Assembly: GCF_030682935.1 (NCBI RefSeq)
Contig: NZ_JAUXNA010000198.1
Span: 1-53,623, forward strand
Direction of reading: 5' to 3'
DNA: 53,623 bases
Source of the DNA: Polaromonas sp.
GTDB taxonomy: Bacteria > Pseudomonadota > Gammaproteobacteria > Burkholderiales > Burkholderiaceae_C
The notes beneath the pieces are model-generated. The model was not told the DNA's origin. It saw only the letters and a list, made by a program, of their open reading frames with translations, and did no database searches. The position numbers and the translations under genes are program-made. Position 1 is the first letter of the stretch. The number at the start of each line of letters is the position of its first letter. Positions 17,100 to 25,391 of this stretch are shown here, piece by piece.

Positions 17100-17636
17100 A
17101 TGGCAAAGAGAACTCTTCCCTTGTCCAGGGTCTATCGCCTGCTGGAGCCCGGGCCGGTGGTGATGGTCACGACCGTCAGCAAGGGGCGGGCGAACATCAT
17201 GACCCTGTCGTGGCACACCATGCTCGAATTTGAGCCGCCGCTGGTGGGCTGCGTGATCAGCAACCGGAACTACACCTTCGACATCCTGAAGGCGACCAAG
17301 GAGTGTGTGATCAACATTCCGACGGTCGAGTTGGCGGAAAAGGTGGTGGCTTGCGGGAACAGTTCGGGCTGCAAGGTGGACAAGTTCGAGGCTTTTGGCC
17401 TCTCGCCCGTGACTGCGGAATGCGTCAAGGCGCCCCTCATCGACGAATGCTACGCGAATCTTGAATGCAGGGTGCTCGATGCCACGATGGTGGCAAAATA
17501 CAACTTCTTCGTCCTTGAGGTGCTCAAAGCGTGGATTGACCCGGCACAGAAACAGCCTCGGACCCTGCATCATCAGGGCAAGGGCGTGTTCATGGTCGCC
17601 GGCGAGACGATCCAGTTGCCTTCGAAAATGAAATAG
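17100..17636 (+). CDS. Flavin reductase-like FMN-binding protein
   Basis: A 178-residue split-barrel flavin protein of the flavin-reductase-like domain family. Visible marks are PVVMVTTVSKGRANIMTLSW near 18-38 and CVISNRNYTFDILK. A very strong ribosome site (AAGGAGGTG) precedes the start by 10 bases. It follows the FAD oxidoreductase by 33 bases on the same strand, so it may supply reduced flavin or pass electrons to it (inference). Cysteines around 83-90 (VACGNSSGCK) could be redox active. It has no fused oxygenase domain. Confidence 0.85.
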   Translation: MAKRTLPLSRVYRLLEPGPVVMVTTVSKGRANIMTLSWHTMLEFEPPLVGCVISNRNYTFDILKATKECVINIPTVELAEKVVACGNSSGCKVDKFEAFGLSPVTAECVKAPLIDECYANLECRVLDATMVAKYNFFVLEVLKAWIDPAQKQPRTLHHQGKGVFMVAGETIQLPSKMK

Positions 17637-17832
17637 GCCGCCTTTTCCGCCCCACCGCCACCGCTACGGCGTCAAGCACGCGGTCCAGCGCATCGGCGCC
17701 ATGAAGCGTTGTGCGTTGTACTTCAGGCGGCCCCATTTTCCGCTTCGCACAGCTTGTTGCCGCCTTGATCTGCGTCATTATTGACCTTGACCCGGGCGTC
17801 AAAATAGCAGCACATGAATGCGTGGAGACATG

Positions 17833-18912
17833 ATGGAAAATTCCAGCTACCCAGCCCGCTACTGGCACTTTGTCGAGGACGGCCGCATTCAATGCGATGT
17901 CTGCCCGCGCGATTGCAGGTTGCACGAGGGGCAGCGTGGCGCCTGTTTTGTGCGCATGCGCCAGGGCGATCAAATGATTCTCACCACCTACGGGCGATCC
18001 TCGGGCTTTTGCATCGACCCCATCGAGAAAAAGCCGCTGAACCACTTTTATCCCGGCAGCAGCGTGCTGTCCTTCGGTACCGCCGGCTGCAATCTGGCGT
18101 GCAAGTTCTGCCAGAACTGGGATATCAGCAAGTCCAAGGATATGGACCGGCTGATGGACCAGGCCTCGCCCGAAGCCATCGCGGTCGCGGCCGAGCAGTC
18201 GGGTTGCCGCAGCGTGGCCTTCACCTACAACGATCCGGTGATCTTCACCGAATACGCGATGGATGTGGCCGATGCCTGCCATGCGCGCGGCATCAAGACC
18301 GTGGCGGTGACGGCGGGCTACATGCACGGTCAGGCGCGCCGCGATTTCTTCGCCAAGATAGATGGCGCCAATGTCGATTTGAAGGCGTTCACCGACGACT
18401 TCTATTTCAAGCTGACCGGCTCGCACCTGCAGCCGGTACTCGATACGCTGGTCTACCTCAGGCACGAAACCAAGGTGTGGTTCGAGATCACGACCTTGCT
18501 GATCCCGGGCAAAAACGACTCGGATGAAGAAATGACCGCAATGAGCCAGTGGATCATGAAGGTGTTGGGGCCCGACGTGCCGCTCCACTTCTCGGCATTC
18601 CATCCCGACTACAAGATGCCGGACGTGCCGGCCACGCCGCCAGCCACGCTGGTGCGCGCACGCGACATCGCGCTGAAGGCCGGCTTGCACCATGTCTATA
18701 CCTGCAACGTGCACCATCGGGACGGCGACACCACCTTCTGCCCGGGCTGCCATGCGCCGTTGATCGTGCGCGACTGGTATGAAATCAAGCAGTATCGATT
18801 GAGCCCGGACGGGCATTGTCCGGACTGTGGCGCTGCCGTGGCGGGCAGGTTTGGGCAAGAAGCAGGGCATTTCGGCAGAAGGCGCATCCCGATTGCGATC
18901 AACATGTTTTGA
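17833..18912 (+). CDS. amrS: AmrS-type radical SAM protein (AmmeMemoRadiSam system)
   Basis: A 359-residue radical SAM enzyme with the cluster-binding motif C86-x3-C90-x2-C93 (GCNLACKFCQNW). It has an N-terminal cysteine set C21, C24, C28 and C38 (CDVCPRDCRLHEGQRGAC) and a C-terminal zinc-ribbon-like set (FCPGCHAPL and CPDCGAAV). This layout is that of AmrS, formerly called pyruvate-formate-lyase-activating-like; its partners elsewhere are AMMECR1 and Memo, neither found here. The ATG at 17833 (or 17830) follows GTGGAG; a start at 17818 is possible. The product is unknown for the whole family. Confidence 0.85.
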   Translation: MENSSYPARYWHFVEDGRIQCDVCPRDCRLHEGQRGACFVRMRQGDQMILTTYGRSSGFCIDPIEKKPLNHFYPGSSVLSFGTAGCNLACKFCQNWDISKSKDMDRLMDQASPEAIAVAAEQSGCRSVAFTYNDPVIFTEYAMDVADACHARGIKTVAVTAGYMHGQARRDFFAKIDGANVDLKAFTDDFYFKLTGSHLQPVLDTLVYLRHETKVWFEITTLLIPGKNDSDEEMTAMSQWIMKVLGPDVPLHFSAFHPDYKMPDVPATPPATLVRARDIALKAGLHHVYTCNVHHRDGDTTFCPGCHAPLIVRDWYEIKQYRLSPDGHCPDCGAAVAGRFGQEAGHFGRRRIPIAINMF

Positions 18913-18951
18913 AGGAACGGCATGTCATGATCGCCCGCCAGGCCTGTTTTT

Positions 18952-19572
18952 CTACTGCTTCAAAATCTCGATGACCTCGTCATCTTCAACCTGCGGGAAA
19001 TGCCCGTAGAACTGCCCCACCGCCTGGAAGAACTCGGGTGTTTCGAGGCAAACCACCTCATCCGCCAAATCTTCCACCTTGACCAGCGTATCGGGCGGCG
19101 ACACTGGCACCGCGCAGATCAGCTGGGCCGGCTTCCTGGCGCGCAGACCGTGCAGCGCGGAAATCATGGTCGCGCCCGTGGCCAGACCATCATCGACCAC
19201 GATGACGATGCGTCCGGCCGGATTGATCGGGGGGCGGATCGGCGTGTATTGGGCACGGCGCTTGTGGATGGTCCTGAGTTGCTCCTGTTTCTCGGATTCA
19301 ATGTAGTCCTTGCTGGCGCCAGTCGATGCGGCGTAGTCGGCGATATAGGTCCAGCCGCTCTCATCGACCGAGCCAATCGCGAGTTCCGGCTGGTGTGGCG
19401 CGCGCAGCTTGCGCACCAGCACCACATCGAATTCGCCGCCCAGTTTTTTCGCAATGATTTGCGCCATCGGCACAGCACCACGCGGGATGGCAAGAATAAG
19501 CGGATTTTTCCCCTGATAGTCCTTGAGTTTTTCGGCCAGCCGGCTGGCGGCTTCATTGCGATCACGAAACAT
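18952..19572 (-). CDS. Phosphoribosyltransferase family protein
   Basis: A 206-residue type I phosphoribosyltransferase domain protein. The PRPP loop VVDDGLATGAT is at 125-135, and AIPRGAVPMAQIIAKKLGG at 28-46 forms the other conserved block. Proteins of this small family are often beside Hsp20, erythromycin-esterase or dienelactone-hydrolase genes in stress islands; the true substrate is not known. It is on the minus strand, convergent with the AmrS gene (39 bases between stops). The start has a weak AGGACC ribosome site. Confidence 0.9.
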   Translation of the reverse strand: MFRDRNEAASRLAEKLKDYQGKNPLILAIPRGAVPMAQIIAKKLGGEFDVVLVRKLRAPHQPELAIGSVDESGWTYIADYAASTGASKDYIESEKQEQLRTIHKRRAQYTPIRPPINPAGRIVIVVDDGLATGATMISALHGLRARKPAQLICAVPVSPPDTLVKVEDLADEVVCLETPEFFQAVGQFYGHFPQVEDDEVIEILKQ

Positions 19573-19721
19573 GGTTCAGGTCCTCAGGTAGGTCTTCCAG
19601 TGATGGTGGCGGCAACACACATAGTGACCAAAAGCGATCAAATGCGCATGCGCGAAAATTCTGTTTGGTCGCCATTGTCCGAAGCACTGGTCCGCGCCAA
19701 TTTCATGCATGAAGCCGGGAT

Positions 19722-19970
19722 TTACGAGAGGGCTTCAACACCGAAGACCTTCTTCACGAACTCGTCCATCTCCAGTCGCTTTTCATCGGCCGCTTGTTCG
19801 AGCTTTTCCGCCAGATCAAGCTGACCTGTCGTCGGGCCAGAACCTTCACCCGCAGCAGATTTAGTAAAAGCTTGCATCACTCTAAACCGTGCTGTGTGCG
19901 ACTCCTTATTGACAGCTTGCCAGTCGGCTTGTATCGCTGCCCATTTTTTACCGTCTTCGATCGTAGCCAT
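19722..19970 (-). CDS. Hypothetical 82-residue protein
   Basis: I do not recognise it. It reads MATIEDGKKWAAIQADWQAV, is rich in charged residues, lacks cysteines, signal and membrane segments, and is predicted mostly helical. A strong ribosome site (AAAGGAGA) 7 bases before the ATG supports it as a real gene. It is preceded 11 bases upstream by the stop of a 34-codon frame and followed by the phosphoribosyltransferase gene on the same strand, 149 bases on. A small stress-associated protein is a guess. Confidence 0.75.
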   Translation of the reverse strand: MATIEDGKKWAAIQADWQAVNKESHTARFRVMQAFTKSAAGEGSGPTTGQLDLAEKLEQAADEKRLEMDEFVKKVFGVEALS

Positions 19971-20414
19971 ATCAGTCTCCTTTACTTGCCGCCAGTCGTA
20001 CGAAATCCAGCGGAAAAATTGCGGGGGTCCAATCGCAGATACACCCTATCGCCGTCGGTGACGCCAACCCGAATTTCGCCAGGCATGCCTGGCTGCGATC
20101 CCGCTGGTGCCCAATGCACTGGATCAACAAGCAAATTCAGTTTAGAAAGAATCGATCAAGCGGCCTTGAGGTTTGTCAAAGAGCGTGGTCGGGTGCACGA
20201 GATTCTCCGAGAACCCGATGAAACGTCGATCGGGCTCGGCCCGGGGCGATTCATTCCGGTGGCCCCGCTCTTGCGTTAGTTGCGCTTTCTCAAGTAGCGT
20301 GCGCTGCGCCTGACTAGACTTGTTGACGGGTCACGCAGGGAGTCACTTCCGGGGCTTGGAAAAAAACCGTGCGTCCATGGCAAACACATTTGATCTTTGA
20401 TATCTGAAGGGAAC
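19971..20414. other. 444-base gap with small frames and possible gene debris
   Basis: No clear gene. It holds the 34-codon minus frame at 19982-20086 and, on the plus strand at 20154-20279, an open stretch ending EILREPDETSIGLGPG that looks coding in style but has no start and no match I recognise. It also carries the promoter of the BON gene. Confidence 0.5.
19982..20086 (-). CDS. Possible small ORF or gene remnant (34 aa)
   Basis: The minus frame MPGEIRVGVTDGDRVYLRLD continues to FRTTGGK and a stop, ending 11 bases before the 82-residue gene. The open frame extends upstream without a start codon for about 25 more codons. It may be the end of a lost gene. No family recognised. Confidence 0.3.
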   Translation of the reverse strand: MPGEIRVGVTDGDRVYLRLDPRNFSAGFRTTGGK

Positions 20415-21071
20415 ATGATGAAAACAGACTCACAACTGAAAAAGGAAGTTCTGGCCGAGTTGGAGTGGGATCCTGCGCTCAATGCCAACCACATCGGGGT
20501 GGCGGTCAACGAAGGCGTGGTGCTGCTCACTGGACACCTCGATACTTTTGCCGAGAAACAGGCGACGGAAAAGGCGGTGCAACGCGTTGCCGGCGTCAAG
20601 GCCATCGCGGTGGAACTGGATGTAAAGTTGGAGCCGCGCCATCACCGAAGCGACGCCGAAATTGCGGCCGCCATTGAAACGGCCTTCAGATGGCACGCCG
20701 CCATCCCTGAAGACCGCATTCGGGTCAAGGTGGAAAAAGGCTGGGTGACGCTCACAGGCGAAGTGGACTGGCACTACCAGCGCCACAACGCCGAGACCGT
20801 GGTGCGGCCCATAACCGGTGTGGTTGGGCTCAGCAACAACCTCAGCGTGAGGGAGCGCGAGGCATCCGAGTTCGTGGCTAATCGCATCCACGACGCCTTG
20901 ACGCGCTACGCAGAAGAGGAAGCCAAAAATATCAAGGTCGTCGTGGAAGGGGGCACCGCGATCCTGCGCGGCACAGTGGGCACAGTGGCCGAGCATTCTG
21001 CCGTGCAAGCGGCGGCATGGTCTGCTCCCGGCATTTCCCGCGTGGTGAACGAGCTTCAGGTTCAGCCGTGA
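20415..21071 (+). CDS. BON-domain protein (three BON repeats)
   Basis: A 218-residue protein made of three consecutive BON domains: about 1-75 (VAVNEGVVLLTGHLDTFAEK), 78-145 (IRVKVEKGWVTLTGEVDWHY) and 150-218 (IKVVVEGGTAILRGTVGTVA). The glycines that mark BON domains are all present. OsmY-type BON proteins are periplasmic, but here no signal peptide is visible, so it is probably cytoplasmic. An AAGGGA site lies before the tandem ATGs at 20415/20418. Its last codons overlap a thpR scar on the other strand. BON proteins are commonly induced by osmotic or heat stress, consistent with the island. Confidence 0.9.
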   Translation: MMKTDSQLKKEVLAELEWDPALNANHIGVAVNEGVVLLTGHLDTFAEKQATEKAVQRVAGVKAIAVELDVKLEPRHHRSDAEIAAAIETAFRWHAAIPEDRIRVKVEKGWVTLTGEVDWHYQRHNAETVVRPITGVVGLSNNLSVREREASEFVANRIHDALTRYAEEEAKNIKVVVEGGTAILRGTVGTVAEHSAVQAAAWSAPGISRVVNELQVQP

Positions 21072-21142
21072 TTCTGCACCACGCGGTACGCCCCGGGGGG
21101 CGTCTGATCGGGCGTTACCAAAAATGCGTTCTGCGGGCGTAA
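21062..21142. pseudogene. Fused 3'-end remnants of thpR (-) and the FAD oxidoreductase (+)
   Basis: On the minus strand 21062-21103 encodes TPPGAYRVVQNHG and a stop, matching the ThpR C-terminus (TPSGAYRVVQAYG). On the plus strand 21098-21142 encodes GRLIGRYQKCVLRA and a stop, matching the end of the FAD oxidoreductase (GRMLGLYEKCVLRA). Together they are what remains after the sequence between the two 3' ends was deleted from a second copy of the thpR-cfa-oxidoreductase locus. Confidence 0.85.
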
Positions 21143-21147
21143 TCTGA

Positions 21148-22113
21148 ATGGTCATGAACATCGACGTATGCAATGGGGACGCCGACGGCCTGTGCGCCGT
21201 CGTGCAGTGGCGCTTGCATGATCCGCAGGCAGCTCGTTTGGTCACGGGACTAAAACGCGACATTGAACTGCTTGAGCGTGTTCAGGCCGTCCGCGGTGAC
21301 AAGCTGCTGGTGTGCGATGTGTCGATGCGGCGTAACCGCCTGCCGCTGATGCGCCTGCTTGCCGCTGGCGTGTCTGTGCGCTACTTCGACCATCACGAGG
21401 TGGACGAGATTCCTTCTCATCCGCTGCTGGATGCGCATATCGATGCGGCCAGCGACACTTGTACCAGCCTGCTGGTGGACCGCCATCTTGGTGGCAAGTT
21501 TCGGGCCTGGGCGGTGGTCGGTGCTTTTGGCGACAACCTGACCGGCGTGGCCGAGGGCTTGGCGGTGGATATGGGTTTGACTTTTCAGGATCGTAGGCGT
21601 TTGCAGTCCCTGGGGGAGTCAATCAACTACAACGCCTATGGTGACAGTGCGCAGGATGTACACATCAGCCCCGCGCAGCTGTACCAAAAACTGGTTCGCT
21701 ATCCTGACCCACTGCGTTTTCTGGAATGTGAGGTGCTTGGCCGGGAACTTGACGTGCTGCGGCAAGAGGATTTGAGACGGGCCCAAGCCTGGCCACCCCA
21801 TCTTCAGAATGAGCGGGTTGGCGTTTATTTTTTGCCCGATGCGCCATGGAGCCGGCGCGTGTCTGGCAGCTTGGGCAATACCCTGGCGTCCGCCGAACCG
21901 CTGCGCGCCCACGCCGTGCTGACGCACACGGCCGCTGGCGACTTCGCGGTCAGCGTGCGTGCACCGCTACATTCCCCTACCGGGGCGGCGGCGTTTTGCC
22001 GTCGTTTTGGCGGCGATGGACGGGCGGGTGCAGCGGGCATAGATCATCTGCCGGCGGATCAACTAGAGCGGTTCATTGATGCGTTTTCCGGTGCCCGGTG
22101 GGGGAACTCTTAA
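21148..22113 (+). CDS. DHH-family phosphoesterase
   Basis: A 321-residue DHH phosphoesterase. Metal-binding motifs: NGDADGLCA at 9-17, D57 in CDVSM, and DHH at 81-83 (FDHHEV). A GDN is present near 130, and a DHHA1-like tail ends with a glycine-rich region (GRAGAAGIDHLP). Related enzymes include NrnA (oligoribonuclease/pAp phosphatase) and RecJ-like proteins; the substrate here is not clear. It begins six bases after the oxidoreductase scar. ATG at 21148 or 21154; neither has a strong ribosome site. Confidence 0.85.
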   Translation: MVMNIDVCNGDADGLCAVVQWRLHDPQAARLVTGLKRDIELLERVQAVRGDKLLVCDVSMRRNRLPLMRLLAAGVSVRYFDHHEVDEIPSHPLLDAHIDAASDTCTSLLVDRHLGGKFRAWAVVGAFGDNLTGVAEGLAVDMGLTFQDRRRLQSLGESINYNAYGDSAQDVHISPAQLYQKLVRYPDPLRFLECEVLGRELDVLRQEDLRRAQAWPPHLQNERVGVYFLPDAPWSRRVSGSLGNTLASAEPLRAHAVLTHTAAGDFAVSVRAPLHSPTGAAAFCRRFGGDGRAGAAGIDHLPADQLERFIDAFSGARWGNS

Positions 22114-22366
22114 AGGGGGGGCTTAATTTTCTGGACGCAGATGCCATGTTCCTGTTCATCACGTTCGCCACCTGTTCGACCGATTTGACGGTCACGCCGT
22201 TGATGGCCAGCAGGACCTCGCACGGCACCAGCCCAGCGCGCCCGAAGCTGGCAGGACAAATGTGCAAGTTATTGCTGAACGAGCCCTACATGGTGAAAGC
22301 GACAGAAGTTGCCGTCACGACCAAGCCCGCAGCGATCAGTGACAGGAGCAGTTTTTTTCGTGTCAT
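22080..22366 (-). pseudogene. HtrA/DegQ-type protease remnant
   Basis: On the minus strand the ATG at 22366 begins a lipoprotein-like or Sec signal peptide, MTRKKLLLSLIAAGLVVTAT, which stops after 26 codons. Downstream, 22170-22267 encodes AGLVPCEVLLAINGVTVKSV, the carboxylate loop and helix of a PDZ domain as in DegQ/MucD. The protease domain that should lie between is missing, so this is a decayed gene. It faces the DHH gene. Confidence 0.7.
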
Positions 22367-22713
22367 GGTCCATCCTCGAAGGGGGTGCAACGTCAAAATT
22401 TACCAATCGAATGTTCGGGCGAGGAGCCGCGGCCTGCTTGATATTTGTCACGGGCGCATGGTTTGCCGCACGCCGTCAAGCCTGCAACACCACACTAGAA
22501 ACGGCAGTTGACCGCTTGGTTACCTTCGTGAGCCCGCGTGAAATCCAACCTTTTCGTCTTCGATCGCGTTCACCTTTCAGGCGAAAGCGCTACGCCCCTG
22601 AAGGCACTGCGCTTGCGGTCAGCCCATGGCGCCGTTTGTTTTATCTTCGTAGCGGGCAGTGTCATCTGCGCGATCTTGCCGCCGCCAGCCCCGCGTCGTC
22701 AATAATCGGTTCG
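22367..22713. other. Upstream region of dinG, nothing recognised
   Basis: The plus frame of dinG stays open through here, but its translation has low similarity to anything and there is no ribosome site, so I treat it as non-coding. No repeat or clear promoter motif seen. Confidence 0.5.
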
Positions 22714-24966
22714 ATGAGTTTGTCTGCAACACCGCCCGCGCTTGAACATCTGCCCCTGGCGATTTCCCCCAACGCGCCGCCCGCCATCGTGCCCGCCTAT
22801 GCCTCCGAGCGTGGCATGGACCCCGAACTGCTGGAGACGGCCCGCATCCGCCTGGAGCTTTTGTACGGCGAGGTCGCCGCTTCCTGGCCCGGCTTTATTG
22901 CGCGCCCCGGCCAGTACCAGATGATGCAGGCGTCGCTGCTGACGTTTTTGTCGGCCAAGGCGCCTGACGACGAGGACCGCACCGGCAACAACCTGGCCCA
23001 GCTTGAAGCCGGCACCGGCACCGGCAAAACCGTGGCCTACTGCCTCGCGGCGATCGTGGCCGCCGAGGTGCTGAAAAAGACCGTGATTGTGTCCACCGCC
23101 ACCGTGGCCCTGCAGGAGCAGCTGTTCCAGAAAGACCTGCCGCGTCTGGCTGAAATCATTCCCGAATTGCGGTACGACATCCTCAAGGGCCGTGCCCGCT
23201 ATGTTTGCGAAAGCCGGCTGGACGGTGTGATCAACGACGAGGCGCAGGACGGCCTGCTGACCGGCGAATTTCAGGATGCCTTTGCCGATGCCCGCCATCA
23301 GGCCAAAGGCATTCCGCGCGACCGCGCCGAGGCCATGCTCTGGTTCAAGAACGCCGCCAAAAAGCTGCGCACGGGCAGCTGGGACGGCGACATCGATAGC
23401 CTGGCGCAGCCGCCCGAGACTGAAGACTGGCGCCAGGTGCAGGCCAATGCCCATGCCTGCAACGGCGGCCGCTGTGAACACTTCAAAAGCTGCGCCTTTT
23501 TCAGGGCCCGCCGCCAGGCCGCCAGCGCCACCCTGCAGGTCGCCAACCATGCGCTGATTCTGGCCACGCTGCAGACCGACAGCACCCTGATTGACCCCGG
23601 CAACACGCTGTTTGTGTTTGACGAGGCCCACCACCTGCCCGGTATTGCGGCCGACCAGTTCTCGTACCGCGCGCGCCTGGGCACCAGCATCAAGCTGCTG
23701 GCCAGCCTGCGCACCGTGGCGCTGCGCCATGGCCGCGTGCTGCCGGCCTCGACCCGGCCCGACCCGGTGGCCTTTGCGCAACTCATTACCGGCTGCACCG
23801 ACAAGCTGGCGATGATTGAAAACTACTGGATTGAGGCCCGCCTGGTCAGCGCCGACAAGGCGGTTCACCGCTTTGCCCAAGGCCAGATCCCAGAGGCCCT
23901 GATTCCCGAGTGCGAGCAGCTCGCCACGCTGCTGCGCGCCATTACCTCGGTGGTGTCGAGCATCGCGTCGGCGTTGATGGAGCCCGACGAATCCCGATCG
24001 CCGGCCGAGCGCGACGAACAAGCCCGTGCCGGAGTTGAGCTGGGCGTGTTCCTGTCGCGGCTGGACACGCTGGAAAAACTGTTCAGCGCCTGGGCCACCC
24101 ACGACAAGGTGCCGTGGGCCAAGTGGCTGGAATGGGTCGAGGACGCGGGCGGCACGTCGGTGGATGCCTGGCTGTGCGCCAGCCCCATGACGGCCGCTCA
24201 GGTGCTGTCCAAAAGCTTGTGGAAAAACGTGAGCGCCGCCGTCTGCACCTCGGCCACGCTGACCGCCTGCGGCAGTTTCGACTTTTTTGACAGGCTGAGC
24301 GGCATGAACCGCTTCCCGGACCGCCGCGCGCTGGTCGTGGCCTCGCCGTTTGACTATGCCGTCCAGGGTGAGTTGCGCATCGCCCCCCTGAAGCATTCGC
24401 CCAAAAGCCCGGGATTTTCAGACGAGTTGTGCGAAAAACTGCCCGGGCTGCTGCGCGAACACCGCCATGGGCAACTGGCGCTGTTCACGTCCAGGCGCCA
24501 GATGCAGGCCTGCCACGCCGCGCTGCCCAAGGATTTGCTGGCCCAGGTGCAGGTGCAGGGCACGCGCTCGCGCACCGAACTGCTCAAGGAGCACAGCCGG
24601 CGCGTCATCGCGGGCGAGCGCAGCATCATTTTTGGTTTGCAATCCTTTGGCGAAGGCATAGACCTGCCGGGCCAGCTGTGCGAGCATGTGGTGATCGACA
24701 AGCTGCCCTTCACGCCGCCCAACTCGCCGGTGGAAGAAGCCCTGGCCGAATGGCTGAACGCGCAGGGGCGCGACCCCTTCACCGAACTGTCGGTGCCGCG
24801 CGCCGGCATGAAGCTGGCCCAATGGGCCGGGCGCGGCGTGCGCACCGTGACGGACCGGGCGGTGATTACCGTGTGCGATACCCGGCTGGCAACGATGCGC
24901 TATGGACCCGCCATTTTGGCGGGCTTGCCGCCGTTTCCGGTGGTGCGGCCGGTGCCTGCCGCCTGA
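22714..24966 (+). CDS. dinG: ATP-dependent DNA helicase DinG
   Basis: A 750-residue superfamily 2 helicase of the XPD/DinG type, which unwinds R-loops and D-loops. Walker A EAGTGTGKT is at 98-106, the iron-sulphur cysteines are C165, C249, C254 and C260, and the DEAH box FDEAHH is at 302-307. Later helicase motifs include FGEGIDLPGQ and QWAGRGVR. The first ATG in the open frame (22309) would add 135 residues unlike DinG; the start at 22714 (MSLSATPPAL) fits the family. No SOS box is evident upstream. Its end overlaps the cytochrome gene on the other strand. Confidence 0.93.
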   Translation: MSLSATPPALEHLPLAISPNAPPAIVPAYASERGMDPELLETARIRLELLYGEVAASWPGFIARPGQYQMMQASLLTFLSAKAPDDEDRTGNNLAQLEAGTGTGKTVAYCLAAIVAAEVLKKTVIVSTATVALQEQLFQKDLPRLAEIIPELRYDILKGRARYVCESRLDGVINDEAQDGLLTGEFQDAFADARHQAKGIPRDRAEAMLWFKNAAKKLRTGSWDGDIDSLAQPPETEDWRQVQANAHACNGGRCEHFKSCAFFRARRQAASATLQVANHALILATLQTDSTLIDPGNTLFVFDEAHHLPGIAADQFSYRARLGTSIKLLASLRTVALRHGRVLPASTRPDPVAFAQLITGCTDKLAMIENYWIEARLVSADKAVHRFAQGQIPEALIPECEQLATLLRAITSVVSSIASALMEPDESRSPAERDEQARAGVELGVFLSRLDTLEKLFSAWATHDKVPWAKWLEWVEDAGGTSVDAWLCASPMTAAQVLSKSLWKNVSAAVCTSATLTACGSFDFFDRLSGMNRFPDRRALVVASPFDYAVQGELRIAPLKHSPKSPGFSDELCEKLPGLLREHRHGQLALFTSRRQMQACHAALPKDLLAQVQVQGTRSRTELLKEHSRRVIAGERSIIFGLQSFGEGIDLPGQLCEHVVIDKLPFTPPNSPVEEALAEWLNAQGRDPFTELSVPRAGMKLAQWAGRGVRTVTDRAVITVCDTRLATMRYGPAILAGLPPFPVVRPVPAA

Positions 24967-25301
24967 GCCGGGGGGCGGGCATCGCTTTTTGCGGTTGACT
25001 CGCGTAGCCCTGCGGGGTAGCGGTAATAAACGGTGTTGAGGTAGCGCGCCACGTCCGCAATGTCTTCCGCGCTCCAGCGCAGCCCCGACAGGCCTTGCCA
25101 GCGGTCTACTTCTGACTGCAGGCCCTTCCAGTCGGTGACGAGTTTCTTGTCGCGCCAATGGACTTTGTCGCTATGGCAGGCAATGCAGTGCGTGGCATAC
25201 AGCAACTCACCACGCGCGGCATCCCCCATGCGGGGCGCTTCGGTCTGGGCCAGGCTGGCGCAAGAGGCCAGCAGGATGCCGGAAATCGATCTTGCAAGCA
25301 T
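24900..25301 (-). CDS. Cytochrome c family protein
   Basis: A 133-residue exported protein with a short signal sequence (MLARSISGILLASCASLAQ) and one haem motif CIACH at 39-43. GGAG before the ATG at 25301 sets the start. The last 30 residues are proline- and glycine-rich (DARPPAQAAGTGRTTGNGG) and overlap the end of dinG by 67 bases, convergent. The distal methionine ligand is not obvious. Related to small green-sulphur-type monohaem carriers found beside thioredoxins. Electron partner unknown. Confidence 0.82.
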   Translation of the reverse strand: MLARSISGILLASCASLAQTEAPRMGDAARGELLYATHCIACHSDKVHWRDKKLVTDWKGLQSEVDRWQGLSGLRWSAEDIADVARYLNTVYYRYPAGLRESTAKSDARPPAQAAGTGRTTGNGGKPAKMAGP

Positions 25302-25391
25302 GTTCTTCTCCTGAAGAGGGGCTGACAAAAATCAGTATAGGCCTCGTTCCTGCGGTCTGGAAGGCGCATAAAAAGGCATAAGCTTGCCGTC

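Noticed and set aside
22309..22713. N-terminal extension of dinG by 135 codons
   Set aside because: Runs over the HtrA remnant on the other strand, has no ribosome site and no resemblance to DinG.
22699..24396. 565-codon minus-strand open frame
   Set aside because: Entirely antisense to dinG, whose motifs are complete.
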